A DNA stretch of 34,521 nucleotides. It comes from Nemertoderma westbladi. Lineage: Eukaryota > Xenacoelomorpha > Nemertodermatida > Nemertodermatidae. Each line of letters begins with the position of its first letter. Position 1 is the stretch's first letter. The stretch lies in contig JAUCBJ010007392.1 of NCBI GenBank assembly GCA_032718475.1, positions 1 through 34,521 on the forward strand. Reading direction: 5' to 3'. Below, one piece after another: positions 18,245-30,232 of the stretch. The notes under the pieces are model-generated. The model was given only the letters and a program-made list of their open reading frames with translations, had not been told where the DNA came from and did no database searches. The translations under genes were made by a program, and so were the position numbers.

Positions 18245-18505
18245 AGAGGGTCCTATGAATTAGAAAGGCCTACCCCAAAATAGTAACAAAATACCACAAA
18301 AGGCTAAACTATTACCGGTAGGCCTACGCCTACCCCAAAATAAGCCAACAATCTGACAATGTTTAGAAACGGCGACGGAAAGGGAGCAGGTTACAGTGGC
18401 AAGTTTTTCTAACCAAAACAATAAACGTGAGTGAAAAAATAAACGTGAGTGAAAAACAACTATTTCGGGGTATTTTGGTTTGGGGTAATTAATTCGTAGG
18501 ACTTT
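18245..18505. repeat. Inverted-repeat element with CCCCAAAATA ends
   Basis: GGTCCTATGAATTAG with ACCCCAAAATA at the left mirrors GGTATTTTGG with TAATTCGTAGGAC at the right, imperfectly. Between them is a direct 18-bp repeat ATAAACGTGAGTGAAAAA (18421 and about 18439). It is probably a small non-autonomous element. Confidence 0.45.
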
Positions 18506-18559
18506 TTTAATACACAGCACTGCTGCACTGACAGAAAACAGTTCTACACGGTCACCCTA

Positions 18560-18960
18560 GTAGCACATAACGTTCACACACAGCTTTTGGACGTTGAGAA
18601 CATGTCCACTCCATAAACGTCACACATACTGTACCAAAATTTCAACGTTCTAAATTAGTCTCCATATAATAACGCCTAAATGGTGTTGGTGTTTCAACTG
18701 AAAAGTAACGTTCATTAATGGTATCAGTTAAGTTTCCGTTAATGTTCTTGGACGTTTGCATGGCGTCCCAAGCATTAACCAGTTCAATTTGAGTTCAGAA
18801 ACTGAAAAATAACGATTTGTAAATGGCAAGTTATATTTCCGTTATCTATTGTGAACGTTTCAACTGTATGTTTTTCATATCCGTAGTTCAATAGCGGTTC
18901 AACACTAAACATTTTCCGTTCAAAATAAGAATTATCTGAACGACAAATTTTTTCCCACGC
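18560..18960. repeat. AACGTT-rich stretch
   Basis: The words AACGTT, GAACG and ACGTTC, in either orientation, recur about every 30-60 bp (for example near 18570, 18590, 18641, 18707, 18750 and 18851). The 69-aa minus-strand frame here is not recognisable and I do not call it a gene. Confidence 0.5.
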
Positions 18961-19314
18961 TATGGGAACCAGTTTCTGTGATGAGTCATCCAATTACAGG
19001 CAATACTGGAACTGCCCAAGTACTGAATGATGTAAAACAGTGGTATATTGGTTCATACAGAACTCAGGAGCAAAGTATACAGTACAGTAGTACTGTATAA
19101 CGGTGTGTAATACAACATACTGTGTAAAGGCTTTTGCGGAATTAGCTGGTTATTTTCCCCGCAAAGTACTCTGTAGGTGTTTTAACGGACATAAAAAGCC
19201 GTTTCCTTACTGTACCGGTGTTTTAGTGGACATAAAAAGCCATTTCTTCTGTATGTGTACTTTAGCGGACATAACTAGCAATTTTATGTCGCAATACGCC
19301 AAAATCCTCTTGAT

Positions 19315-19460
19315 TATTGATAGTAACAATGTGTTGGCAAGCTGTATTTTTCGAGGTGTTTGTTATTATACATTTATAAAATTTATTTTATAATTATTAA
19401 ATTATATATATTAAATTAAAATTTTTAATTAAAATTATAAAATATATTAAATTCATTTAT
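19315..19460. mobile_element. AT-rich insertion with 14-bp direct repeats
   Basis: AAAATCCTCTTGAT occurs at 19301-19314 and 19461-19474, and the left arm has this region without the duplication. The 146 bp between are largely A/T. A duplication this long suggests target-primed retrotransposition or break repair rather than a cut-and-paste element. Confidence 0.6.
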
Positions 19461-20108
19461 AAAATCCTCTTGATACAGTGTAGTTCCGATGACGACATCT
19501 ATCAGCTGATATGTACACCTGTAACTTTTCCCTTGTTCTTTGTTCGGTCGACCAATCAGAGCGATTTTGATTTTATTTGTACAGAAACCTCCGGGAAATC
19601 GCGCAATACATTATGGTTTATGTTTACCTTTTTTCCTGATGCCAGAACACCGGCATTGGAATTATTCTGTGTTTCAGACTTTAGCCAAACATTAGTAGGC
19701 TTTGATCATAGAAACGTATAACTGTTATCGCAACATCAATTCAAACCAAAACATCATATTGTCATATTGTTACAAATCATATTGTCACCTACAAACACCG
19801 CATTATTTTACTGTTATTTACTGTCGGTTATTAATTGTATCAGTTGATGAAATATTATTATATTTGGATAATATCGATAAATAATCATAAAACCCCAATC
19901 TTCTTGATATACTGAAGGTAAGAGACCGGTTACATATAGCAATTGCGACTTACATTATATTGGTTTTGGAGTGAATCTAATGCTATTTCATAGGCACTAC
20001 ATGTGTCGGTTGCTGTTCTCTTTATATGTGACTAAAATTAGTGAAGGTTGGCAGATCGGTGTGCAGCATTGTGCGGTAGTGTGCATGATTGTGACAGATA
20101 ACAAAGCA

Positions 20109-21288
20109 CAGGCCCGTATGGTGATCATAATATCTGGGGGGGCAGAGGCCAAATCTGGGGGGGCAAACCAATAACTTGGATTTGGGGAGCATGCAAAAAG
20201 TGAGAGTTAATTTAGTATATAAAGTAAAATCAATATTGTTGAAAGGTGTGTGGGGCGAGCCACGAAGTTGGCGGAGCCATGGCGAATTGACACTGTTAAG
20301 GAGAATGTCAATAATGGCAAATAGTTGTTGACGTAACTATTTTGACATTAAATAACTTTGTCAGATTTAAAGCTGTCGAATTGAAAATTTGTAGGCATAA
20401 ATATGTCCAAAACTTGACATTATTTAGCGACTTTTCACCCCAGACCCAGACTTTTTTTTGAACCTGAAACTTGGCAGAATTGTACTCGACCATTAGCTGT
20501 GTCATTTAAACTTTTTCTGAGGTCTTAACCCTTCGTTTCTCAAACAGATGATTCCTTTGAGGTCAATTTTGACCTCAGGTAAATGAGAGGGTTGGGGTGG
20601 TCCAAAAAAACTTGTTGAATTGTCGAATTTAAACTCAGTTTGCACATCAGATGTCATAAAATGACCCCAAACTTCGATAGGTACCGGAACCAAAATTTTC
20701 ATTTGGGGATGACAGGAAATATTCCCACAGGCAGATGGCCAGTTCCCACCCTTGGCGCAAGTGAGTCATATTCCCCATTTTTGTGATGATCAACTTCTAT
20801 TATTCCTACTGCATTTATATTTATGCTCAATAGAACCGCAATGACAGATTTAGTTGGTGTAGAAACCAAACAAGAATAACAAACACAGAATAATAGTCAA
20901 AACAAGAATAGAGCGAATAGTTTTGCAGATATTGCAGATAATGTGAAGTCCGGCACAAGTCAAAATTAGCGCCTTGATGCGATATTGACAAAAACCTTGA
21001 CAAACACTATTCGCTCTATGCTTGTTTTGAAGGTGTCTACAACAACTAAATCGGTCATTGCGGTTCTAAATGAGCATAATATCAATGCAGTAGGAATACT
21101 AGAAGTTGATCATCACAAAATTGGGGAATATGACTCACTTGCGCCAAGGGCGGGAACTGGCCATGTGCATTTTGGAATATTTCATGTCATCCCCAAATCA
21201 AAATTTTGGTATCTATCTAAGTTTGGGCCCATTTGACATTTGATGACATCTGGTTTGCGAACTGAGTTGGAATATCAATGTGTGATTG
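20109..21288. mobile_element. Foldback element (1.18 kb) with 8-bp target duplication, hAT-like 5' end
   Basis: ACAAAGCA flanks both sides (20101-20108 and 21289-21296), and joining the flanks restores a sequence matching the left arm at about 4120-4170. The left end starts CAGGCCCGTA and has GGGGGGGCA-rich sequence nearby, a style common in hAT elements. No matching right terminal repeat is visible. Arms of about 300 bp at roughly 20620-20921 and 21008-21270 are strongly similar inverted repeats around a loop near 20922-21007. Both arms encode similar peptides containing EVDHHK and GEYDSLAPR; the left arm has a stop there. Confidence 0.7.
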
Positions 21289-22621
21289 ACAAAGCATCTC
21301 CTAAAGAATGCGCTTTATACGTGAATCAATAGCCATCCTGTTGTGTTTAGTGTAAGTCATAACTCTGTTTACATACTTAGAGCGCCACGTCCTAAAGGAA
21401 CTGTTAATATTTCCCGAAAGTGAATAATATTGGTCAGAGATTATATATTAATGATCAATCGAATAATACAGTAGGCCTACATCGCAATAAGGTCAGAGCT
21501 TCCGAATCCAGTCTCCCGGGTATATCCAGCGGGTGAATGGTCGCGCATAGGCAGGCTTCGGCTAATGTAGTGTATCAAATACTCGTCATAGGCTAAAGTC
21601 GATTTATAACCTAGAAGACACCTAAATTTGGCAGGTTAAACTGCTAAAGGTCTGAAAGCGCGAACAATAACAGTTATAGCTTCTTTATTGCACGTCTTTA
21701 TAAAGGGCAAAATTACCGGTCGACCGGTAACCAGTAGGCCTGACTACCTAACCACCCGGACCGGTACTTACAGCAGTACAGGTACAGCAGTATTATTCGA
21801 TTTTTGATAATTATATACCGGTAGGTCTTGATATTTAATCAGAGACTGCAGCCCTGGTTTTATATTGGGATTTTACTTATTTCTGTCAGTTTTATTTATT
21901 TGTAAGTTGATATTGAGCAGAAAGCATGTAAGCCTGCTCAGATTGTACAGATAATTTGTAGGCTAGACTGTTGTCTGACTGTTGTTAAGTCTGAAGAGAT
22001 TGCAGTGTGTGTAGAGTGTATGTCCGATAAAGTACTAGTTAGGAAAGTGGGTGGCATCCAGTGCTGTAAGGTAAATCCCCCCGAAAGAATAAGTCGTACT
22101 ACTCGGTTAGAACGCATACTAACTAACCATTTCGGAGTCTGCATATACTGTAATTTGTTTAGGCTTGATAGTAGTCTGCCAGCATTTGGTTTGTATTTTG
22201 TTTGTGTAGTCTGTATGGGTAGCGTAATATTTATTATTCAGAGTTTATGCGATTATTCGCAACATTCACAAACCCCAAGTTTATTCCTACATTAATTGTG
22301 CTTGTTATACATACCGTTATAGTTAAATTAACCTCGGTACTACATCAGGGCTGTTTGGCGTAGGTAAAGACTGGAGATTTTATGCTTTGGTCACTCCGGC
22401 AGATACTGTGGTTCTTTTAGCTGTACAAGTATTTTTAACTGCTGATTATTTGTTGTATAAGTACTTGTACCTAATTTAGGGTTTAGTGTACAGTGCTTTC
22501 CGAAGGTAATTAGTGTGTAGGCAGTATATTTGTGTTGTAAAGTGGTTAATAGGCACGTTGGCTCTGGTAGGCCGCGGTAATTAACTTCTAGGTAGGAACA
22601 CTCCGTTATACATAACATAGT

Positions 22622-22645
22622 ACTTATAGCGATACGGCTATAAGT
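22622..22645 (+). other. Leader hairpin, right copy
   Basis: The arms ACTTATAGC and GCTATAAGT pair perfectly around a 6-base loop. The left copy's stem at 1992-2015 differs by one C-G pair replaced here by T-A, so pairing is kept. Confidence 0.6.
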
Positions 22646-23033
22646 CGTCAGGCGGTGGTATTTTTCCTATCTGGACAACGCAGTATATTTACTACTGCTT
22701 TGTTATTTTCAAATACCGTAGTATCCTGTCTGTTTGTAATATTTGTTTTAGTGTCCAACAAGTAGCACTTCACTGAGAGCGTACAGCTTCTGTGCAGTGA
22801 CTTCTTCCCAGAAATAATAACATTTATTTCAAATATTGACAAAAACCCATTAAACGGGTATATATATATTATAAATCAACTCAAACCGATTTATAAAATA
22901 GTAGGCCTGTCATACAATAATTAGGTCTTAATATCAGTTGGACTACTGCTTAAATAACGGTAATAAGGTAAAGTAAAGTAACCAAGTAACCCCTAAAATT
23001 CAGAAATTCAATTATTCTAAAATAATTGACATA

Positions 23034-23410
23034 CCGGTATTTACAATAGGCTTATTATATTTATTTCTATAAATTTGAGCTGAAATTATATACCGGTATT
23101 CTGTAATTAATTCTAGTCTGTAATTATACTTATATATATACTATAAGTGTAAGCTGTATACCGGTATTCACGATAGGCTTATTATATATTTATATATTTG
23201 CGCTGAAATTATATACCGGTATTCTGTAATTAATTCTAGTCTGTAATTATACTTATATATACTATAAGTGTAAGCTGTATACCGGTATTCACGATAGGCT
23301 TATTATATATTTATATATTTACGCTGAAATTATATACCGGTATTCTGTGACAAACCTAGTCTGTAATAATACTTATATATACTATAAGTATATACCGGTA
23401 CTCTAATATA
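23034..23410 (+). repeat. ACCGGTAT-containing leader repeats, right copy
   Basis: Three units with CCGGTATTCACGATAGG-type starts at 23034, 23161 and 23282, spaced 127 and 121 bp, then a partial unit. Each has a second TATACCGGTATTCTGT block and a stretch of TATATA. They end about 130 bp before the gag ATG. Confidence 0.85.
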
Positions 23411-23537
23411 TTGTATATATATCACATTACATAGAGTAATGATATCGGTAATTAATTACTAGGCTAACAGTGATACTGAATTACTAGACTAGCTTTAACT
23501 GTAATATAGCAGTAGGCATTCAACTGTACAAACAAAT

Positions 23538-25166
23538 ATGTCTGACGCAAAGCAAAACCTGTCAGACAGTCTCCTAGATACAACCATCTGTGACCCAGAT
23601 AGGAGTGTGGAATGTGTGAGACCGAAGTTCAACTCACCTCCTACTGTAAGAAAGATCATCCCTCCAGTAGTAGTATCAGACCCTAGGCTAGTCCAACACT
23701 GTAGGTCTATCATAGGCACTCGAGCTCAAGTCAAGCGAGACCAAGAAGCAGCTGTTGAACAGCAGCAACACTCGAGCCGAGAACTTATTTCTCAGCGGCC
23801 CGACAGCTCCAGTAATGCGGATACTGTAGAGTTGACACCCGAGCGCGGAGCTAAGATGGCAGATGCGGTTTATTCAGATCCCCTTCTCATCCTTCCTGCA
23901 GCCGTACTCACTAGGGTATTGATTGCGGTGGAGGAACACCAAATTGATTGGGCGAGAAGTAAGCGATCGACCAAGGATAGTTATGCGGGACACACAAGGG
24001 AGGAACTGAAGTCTATTGTCGAGTCGCAATGGAACTTCCCCAGACCCGGACTCCTGTTTGACTTAACGGAAGCTGCCTGGGAAGACATACACAGGATGGG
24101 AGTGACAAAAGACACCAGTGATCCAGCTGTATGGAAGAGGTCGGCAGCAGGATACGTACAGGGATTCTTCAGCTCTTTGGAGCGATTAGAGGAACAACTG
24201 TTTCGACAACCCCAAGGACCTCAAGAGCAGGGAGAGCTGCTTTATCAAGTTCGAGAAAGAATTCTAAGAATCAGACTAATCCTATCGGCCTTTGAGGATG
24301 CTTCGAAAAGAAGACAAGACACGTCGTTGCAAGTTGCTGTAAAGACTTGGTTCCAGCGGGTGAGTCTCCAGGTTCAAGGAATGGCCCAGTGGAAAGTTCA
24401 GCTGGCTGAGCGCTCAACCCATGGAGAATCAACAGAAGCTACCTTTTCCCAAGTGGAAAGTGAAGCGACAGCAGAGAAACTGCATGAGAGGGACGCTATT
24501 GACATCTATCTGTCAGACTACCAAAGATTCCTAGGTGACGAAGAGTTGAGGAGATGGCTGTCTGGACTTCGCCCTAATAGTGAAGGAGCCAAGCTTGTGT
24601 TGGACGCAATCGATGCGGAAATGTTAGCTGCGAACCAAGCTAAATTTGATGAAAGACTCCGCATCGCTAGGGTCCAAGAAGAACAAGTCAAGAAAAAATG
24701 TATAGAAGACAGAAAGACAGCAGCAGCGGCAATGGCAGAGGCAGAAGCAGAAAGAAAGGCGGCAGAGGCAGCGGTGGAAAGAAAGGCGGCAGTGGCAGAG
24801 GCAAAAGCGGCAGCGGCAGAGGCGGAAAGAAAGATAGCAGTGGCAGAAGCAGAATGAAGAGCATCTGAAGAGACCATCCAACTAGAGTTGGAAAATATTC
24901 AAGAGAATCAAGACTGCATAAATAAACAGTTAACAGCTAGCCAAATGCAGATGATGAGTCGATCTACTCCCAAACGACAGGGATTTACATCCTCTGATGA
25001 AGGCGATACCACCGATCCTGAAGGCGGAGGAAATAGATCTCGTCTAAGTAGGCGTAGAAGAATGTCCCACCGTCAGAAATTGCCTGATTTGCCCCCAGCT
25101 GTTAGAAGGCAACTAGCTAGCACAGACTTAGGTAGTACAGAACCCACAGTAGTAGATAGTAGATGA
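23538..25166 (+). pseudogene. BEL/Pao-like Gag N-terminal part, interrupted
   Basis: The ATG is supported by its identity with the left copy's start. A 439-codon frame ends at a TGA (24855-24857) where the left copy has an Arg codon (CGG). The same frame then continues to 25166 with sequence matching the left copy (LENIQENQDCINKQLTAS). Codons 17-306 are absent from the left copy and are unlike any family I recognise. They include helical, charged segments and could be an added Gag domain. After them come the DIYLSDYQRFLGDEELRR motif and an Ala/Glu/Arg coiled-coil-like tail, shorter than in the left copy. After 25166 a local rearrangement with TAGTAGAT duplications shifts the frame. Confidence 0.8.
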
Positions 25167-25190
25167 CTATAGTAGCACTATAGTAGATGA

Positions 25191-27096
25191 ACCTGAAATA
25201 ATTAGGCCTGTTCTCGAAGCCACCCCTTCGGTGATAGAGACACCTGTACTCCCAGAACCTACCTCTAAATTCCCTTTGCACAGTACTAAACTACCTGTGC
25301 CCAGTAGGGCTGTTCCCGAATCTGAACCCATCCTGGATGCCGAGCGAGATATCAAGAACTTATCGCCCGTCGTCTCTCGCTCGCCCGCTACTACGTTGGC
25401 GACTCCCGCTTCGGCGGTCGAGTGGGTAGCTGAGGGACGACGGGAGATGGGTCTCCTGCTCGGGCAGCTGAGGGAACACCGTAAGTGCTCCTCTCAGCAG
25501 GTCCGGGAGATGGAAGGAACTGTTCAGCAGTTCAAGGGCACAGTAAGGGAAAGTAGGTTGGAGTTGCAAGAGGTGCAGCAGAGTATTGCGTTGGAACGCG
25601 ACAAATTAGTAAATACCCAAAGGGGTATACCACCAACCCCGGTAACAATATGTCAACCTGTTAGGTCTGAAGTATTTCATGCGCAAGGTGTGGAGCCTAC
25701 ACGCATCTATACTGCTAGTGAAGTAGAAACTCCTATAGTAAACCCTATTAAGGGTAATTATAAACCTGTTGACGATGATATTCCATATAGACCTGATAAT
25801 AATCCGAGAAATTTATATACCGATAACTCGATATTAAATAATACGATGGCCCAAGAAAGTTTTACGCGTCAAATGGCTAGAACCGAAGCCCGTCAAGCGG
25901 TAAAGGTGGGAGAGATCGTCAAGTTTAATGGAGATGAGATGAAATGGTTACCTTTTAATGAATATTACAAAGATAACATACAGAACTCTGTGTTATCTAA
26001 CGGAGAGAAACTTAGATTCCTCATCGAGTGCTTGGAAGGATCTCCCAAGTTAATGGCGTTAAAGTTTATTGGACATCCAGATGGATTAAGACAAGTTTGG
26101 GATACCCTAAACATCAGGTATGGTAATAGGAATAATATAGCTAGGTATTTGTATGCAAAATTGGAAGCGCCCCGAAAATTCATTAGCAGTGGGATTATAG
26201 AGTTTTCCGATGAGATTCAGGAGATCTGTAGACAATTAGATTGGCTAGGTAAGTCTCATGAATATCAGAGTTCTATGGTTATTGGAGCCGTGGCCTCTAC
26301 TTTACCGAAGGGTGGAGTAGGTCCACGCTGGGATAAGAAAGTGTTTTATATGATGGAACAACAACGACGAGACCCTACCATGGCTGATCTCATGTCATTC
26401 TTAGATAGAGAAGTAAAATTACAGCTCCTAAAGCAGTCCAGAGAGAAGACACCGGAAAACAAGGTAAGTGAGAAACCCGTTTCTAGGAGAAAGGTAACAC
26501 CAGTGTGTTATACCGACGACGGCGAAAGCCAGGCTTCTCAAGAAGAGGACAGCGGGAAAGACACTGAAAGATCTTATTATGTCAACAAAACGCCTAAAGA
26601 CGTAAGTAAATTCAAGTCTCGAACCAATGACAGGAGAGAACAGGTAAGAAAAACTCCTCCTACGTCTCCTAAGAGAATTCATGTAAGAAAGCCCGAAGAA
26701 AGAACGAGTGTGCACAACGTTACTCAAAATAAGGTAAGTAACATCAAACCGAAATGTGCGCTGTGTGACGGGCCCCACCGTTTGAATGTGTGTGTTGAAT
26801 TCCTAAAGAAATCATTAAAGGATAGACGGGAAGTCATGTGGGATAAGCGGTTGTGTTATAATTGCCTCAGACAAGGACACCAACAGCGAACCTGTTACTC
26901 CGACGCAAGGTGTGCGAAGTGCGGCGCAAAACATCATATCTTGTTGCACACTGAATTCGAACGAAACAGCTCGAGTCAGGTAAGTGAGTCCGAACTACAT
27001 GTCCAATTCAGTGATGTGAACGACACTGACCAAGGTTCTGAGATAGAAGGATTCTATACGGACGAATTCTCTGACGAAAACGAATCCTGTTACTAG
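25191..27096 (+). pseudogene. BEL/Pao Gag: capsid-like DUF1759 region and zinc knuckles
   Basis: The frame continues the Gag after a +1 shift; the first Met in it (25231) is internal, judged from the left copy. Residues about 230-410 from that Met match the DUF1759 type (FNGDEMKWLPFNEYYKDNI, then LRFLIECLEGSPKLMALKF). A Lys/Arg-rich linker follows. Then come zinc-binding knuckles: CALCDGPHRLNVC from residue 509, CYNCLRQGHQQRTC from 542 (a clean CCHC), and CAKCGAKHHILLH. These bind nucleic acid during particle assembly in this group. The frame ends at a TAG (27094-27096) between Gag and protease, with the same frame continuing after it. Confidence 0.88.
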
Positions 27097-27948
27097 ATAA
27101 ATACCGCAGTGTATCGAGCACTTACGTATGAAAAGGACACCGACAGTGAGCTCCCCCTAACTACTTCTGACCGACAACCATCTTGGAAAGCACCAACTTC
27201 CAATGTAGGAATCAGAGAATTTCCCGTAGTGCAGTTGAGGGTCCACGGACCTGAAAGGAGTTATATAGTGAATGCCCTCCTTGACTCCGGTAGCACAGGA
27301 ACATTCATCGACAAAGAACTAGCCGAAGACATCTTTGCTGGACAACCCAAGTTCCGAACTAAGTTAAACATGTCAGGAATTATGCAGGTTTGGAAATCTA
27401 CAGTAATAGCAGATTATTATGTAGGTGCGTTGTCCACCCCCCATGATGAACTAGGAGAACACAGTATAAGGTCAGTAAAAATGGTGGCGATAAAGAACTT
27501 CGCTACCAGCCAAGTAGAACCTTATAACTGGGATGAGGACGATTTCAACCAGCAGCTTAAGATACCTAGATTCAATACAGACTACCCTGGAGTGCAAATA
27601 CTCATCAGCCAAAATGCGCATGAGGCGCTTGAGACATTGGAGAAACGGCCTGCTCAACCGCAACCACTACAAGCCTATGCGGGAAGAACTAGAGTAGGTT
27701 GGTACTTTACTGGCCCTTCCCGTAGAACTCTCATGGAAAGGTTACCAAAAGAACGGGTATACCAGGTAAGTGAATGGGAAGCGGAGAGCAGTGAGGTAGA
27801 CGACCCAACTGAGGGAACACCATACTCCTCAGATAATGACGATATCCACCAACTCTTCGACGAGGAAAATTTCCTCATCGACCTCCTTACGGAAAACGAG
27901 ACTTGGCAAAACCAAGTGAACCTATGTCAACTCATTCATCCATCATGA
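27097..27948 (+). pseudogene. BEL/Pao aspartic protease region
   Basis: In frame with the Gag segment after the TAG. The motif ALLDSGSTGTFIDKELAE holds the catalytic Asp (codon 27283-27285) in the D-S-G form usual for retropepsins of this superfamily. The following residues, up to GYPVQ-like YPGVQILI and the RTRVGWYFTGP region, fit the DUF1758 type. The region would cut the polyprotein. It ends at TGA (27946-27948), probably from CGA or CAA by one change, and the same frame continues into the RT. Confidence 0.85.
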
Positions 27949-29400
27949 CAAGTCGACTATTTTGACAAACTGAATGACGTGATAGATCGCTACAACGCGA
28001 GGACTCGGGATGAACATGCCGTACGATTCTTTACTCAAGAGGCTGTAGAGCCCAATTCCTACGATAAGGCCCTATCGGTAGAAGAAGAAAGAGCCAAGCA
28101 GATCCAGGAGACAACTACACGTTTTCTTAAAGATCAAGGTAGATATGAAATCGGTCTACCATTCAGAAAGCGAGAACCAAAATTCATAAACAACCGACCC
28201 TTGGCGGATAAAAGAATTGCACAACTACATCGACGCCTTACGGCAAATGCTTCAGCTAAAGAAATGTACCAGACTCAGTTGAAGAAATTTATTAACAAGG
28301 GATATGCGGAGCAAGTACCGGAAGAAACACCCATAACAGAGAGAACGTAATATCTAACACATCATTACGTTCCCAAACCCGGTAAACCCAATGAAGTCCG
28401 GGTAGTATTTGATGGCTCCGCCCTCTACATGGGCCAATCCCTTAATTCCGAGTTGTTACCAGGACCCAACTTACTCCAATCCTTGTTGGGAATACTCTTA
28501 AGATTACGACAATATTCAATCGCTTTCGCTTCCGATATAGAAGGCATGTTCTTACAAGTCAAGGCGCTGGATAGGGATCGAGACAGCCTACGATTTCTGT
28601 GGTGGCCTGAAGGAGACCTCAACCAGAAACCGGTGGAGTATTGGATGACCATCCAGGCTTTTGGGATCATCTCAAGCCCTTCAAACGCCTGCTCAGTGGT
28701 GCGCACCACTGCTGATGACAACCGGGATGCCTTCTCTAAAGAGGTGATCGATAACATCAAACGGGATATATACATGGACGACAATTTAAAGTCCCTTCCA
28801 TCGGTGGAAGAAGCCATTGATGTCGCCAAAGGAACGGTAGAGTGTTTAAAAAGAGGTGGATTTCGATTGACTAAATTCACCAGCAACTCCCGTGAGTTTC
28901 TGGAATCGATCCAGGTAGAAGATCGAGGAGCGAAAGATCTAGACCTAATCAAAGACGATCTTCCAGAAACCAAAACACTTGGTTTGAAATGGGACACAGA
29001 GAGAGACATCCTGTTTTTCCAGCTCAAACAGCGAGATAATCCAGTTCGGACTAAACGGATTTGTTTAAGTATCCTGAGCACTTATTTCGATCCATTGGGA
29101 TTTATTAGCCCAGTTATATTGATTGCTCGGAGTTTAGTACAACAAATGTGGCTTGAAAACCACTCATGGGATGATCCACTTAAGGGAGAACTATTAAAGA
29201 AGTGGATGAAATGGGAAGATTCTCTACCAGCCATCGAGAACTTTATAATTTCCCGTTCATATTTTGGTCATGTTCTCCCTACGTATTCCTATCAACTCCA
29301 TGTGTTTGGAGACGCCAGCGATATGGGAATAGGTATAGTAGCCTACCTGAGAGTTGAAACTCCGGATGGAATCAAAGTCGCCTCTAAAGTTTACCTCTAA
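27949..29400 (+). pseudogene. BEL/Pao reverse transcriptase region
   Basis: A typical pre-RT segment (GRYEIGLPFRKREP, then NNRPLADKRIAQLHRRLT) is followed by TAA at 28348-28350, where the family usually has Trp before YLxHHxV. The RT core follows in the same frame: KPNEVRVVFDGSA, SDIEGMFLQV with the first catalytic Asp, QAFGIISSPSNAC, IYMDDNL with the Asp-Asp pair, then LGLKWDTERD. Two catalytic motifs are intact, but the stop splits the domain. The frame ends at 29400 because of a 1-base shift near 29395. RNase H begins within it (VFGDASDMGIGIVAY). Confidence 0.9.
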
Positions 29401-30230
29401 GGCATTGATAAACAACAAGTTGAAAGTTCCTCGAGCGGAGTTAAAAGCGGCTCTATACGCTACAGCCATCGGCCGGTATGTAACAGAACAGATCGAATAT
29501 CCACTGGAGAAAACTGTCTATTGGACCGATGCTTTACTCGTGTTGGAGTATATAATCAATGAAGTCTGTCAGTTCAGCGTCTTTGTTACCAACAGAGTAG
29601 CCATTATACTTAGTCGCATGAAGATGGATCAATGGAGACATTGCCCCGGAACGATTAATCCAGCAGACATCGCCTCCAGGGGAGCAACTCCACAAGAACT
29701 GATAGATACTCCAGACTGGTTAGGTGGACCCGACTTCCTAATCAAAGAAGAGGATGAATGGCCTCCTCATCTTACTACGGCGGAGATTAGACAGGCCAAG
29801 AGAGCGGAGAAAGTCAAACCTAAAACTCGGGCGAGTAAATCGAAGTTATTTAAACCCGTGGTAGATCTGTCTGTACTACACACTTCCAGAGACGACGCTT
29901 TGGATCCGAAACCCACCGCCACAAATAAGTCTGTTGTGGAAATCAGAGAGAAGGATTGGAAATCTGGAATACCAGACGTCTCGCAAGGACTCTCACCTCT
30001 CCTGCAGAGAGCGATATATCACTACAGTTCCTGGAATCGGCTCTGTAAGGCCGTTACATATTTAAAGCGATGTTTTCATCATCACTACTCCAGGAAGGAC
30101 GATCTTAAGGGATCGTTTCTCTATCACAATGATAGATGGGTTGATACGTGTTCGAGGAAGATTAACTAATGCTCCATTATCCTTTGACACTAAGTTCCCA
30201 TACTCATTAGAAATCTTGAAATACAAATCA
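29354..30230 (+). pseudogene. BEL/Pao RNase H region and linker
   Basis: After the shift near 29395 the protein continues as SKALINNKLKVPRAELKAAL and VYWTDALLVLEYI, the usual RNase H core with its Asp in WTD. HCPGTINPADIASRG follows, also typical. The linker towards integrase looks short compared with other BEL/Pao elements. Near 30130 the frame shifts again (GLIRVRGRLTNAPL reads in the third frame) and it shifts back near 30225. The TAA at 30167 lies in the shifted stretch and is a by-product. Confidence 0.85.
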
Positions 30231-30232
30231 AG

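Larger units (their letters stand above)
19105..23537 (+). other. Leader/upstream region of the right BEL copy, no gene
   Basis: The counterpart of the left leader, with insertions at 19315-19460 and 20109-21288. From 21297 to 23537 it follows the left copy (1075-4140, inverted) almost throughout, except for the left-only duplication and GC-rich insertion. No coding frame is shared between the two copies here, which argues that the region is non-coding. Confidence 0.65.

Noticed and set aside
23586-24455. The 870-bp Gag block as an intron
   Set aside because: Its edges are AT...TG rather than GT...AG, and it is open in frame over 290 codons.
28425-29081. 218-aa minus-strand frame
   Set aside because: Opposite the RT core and therefore a shadow.
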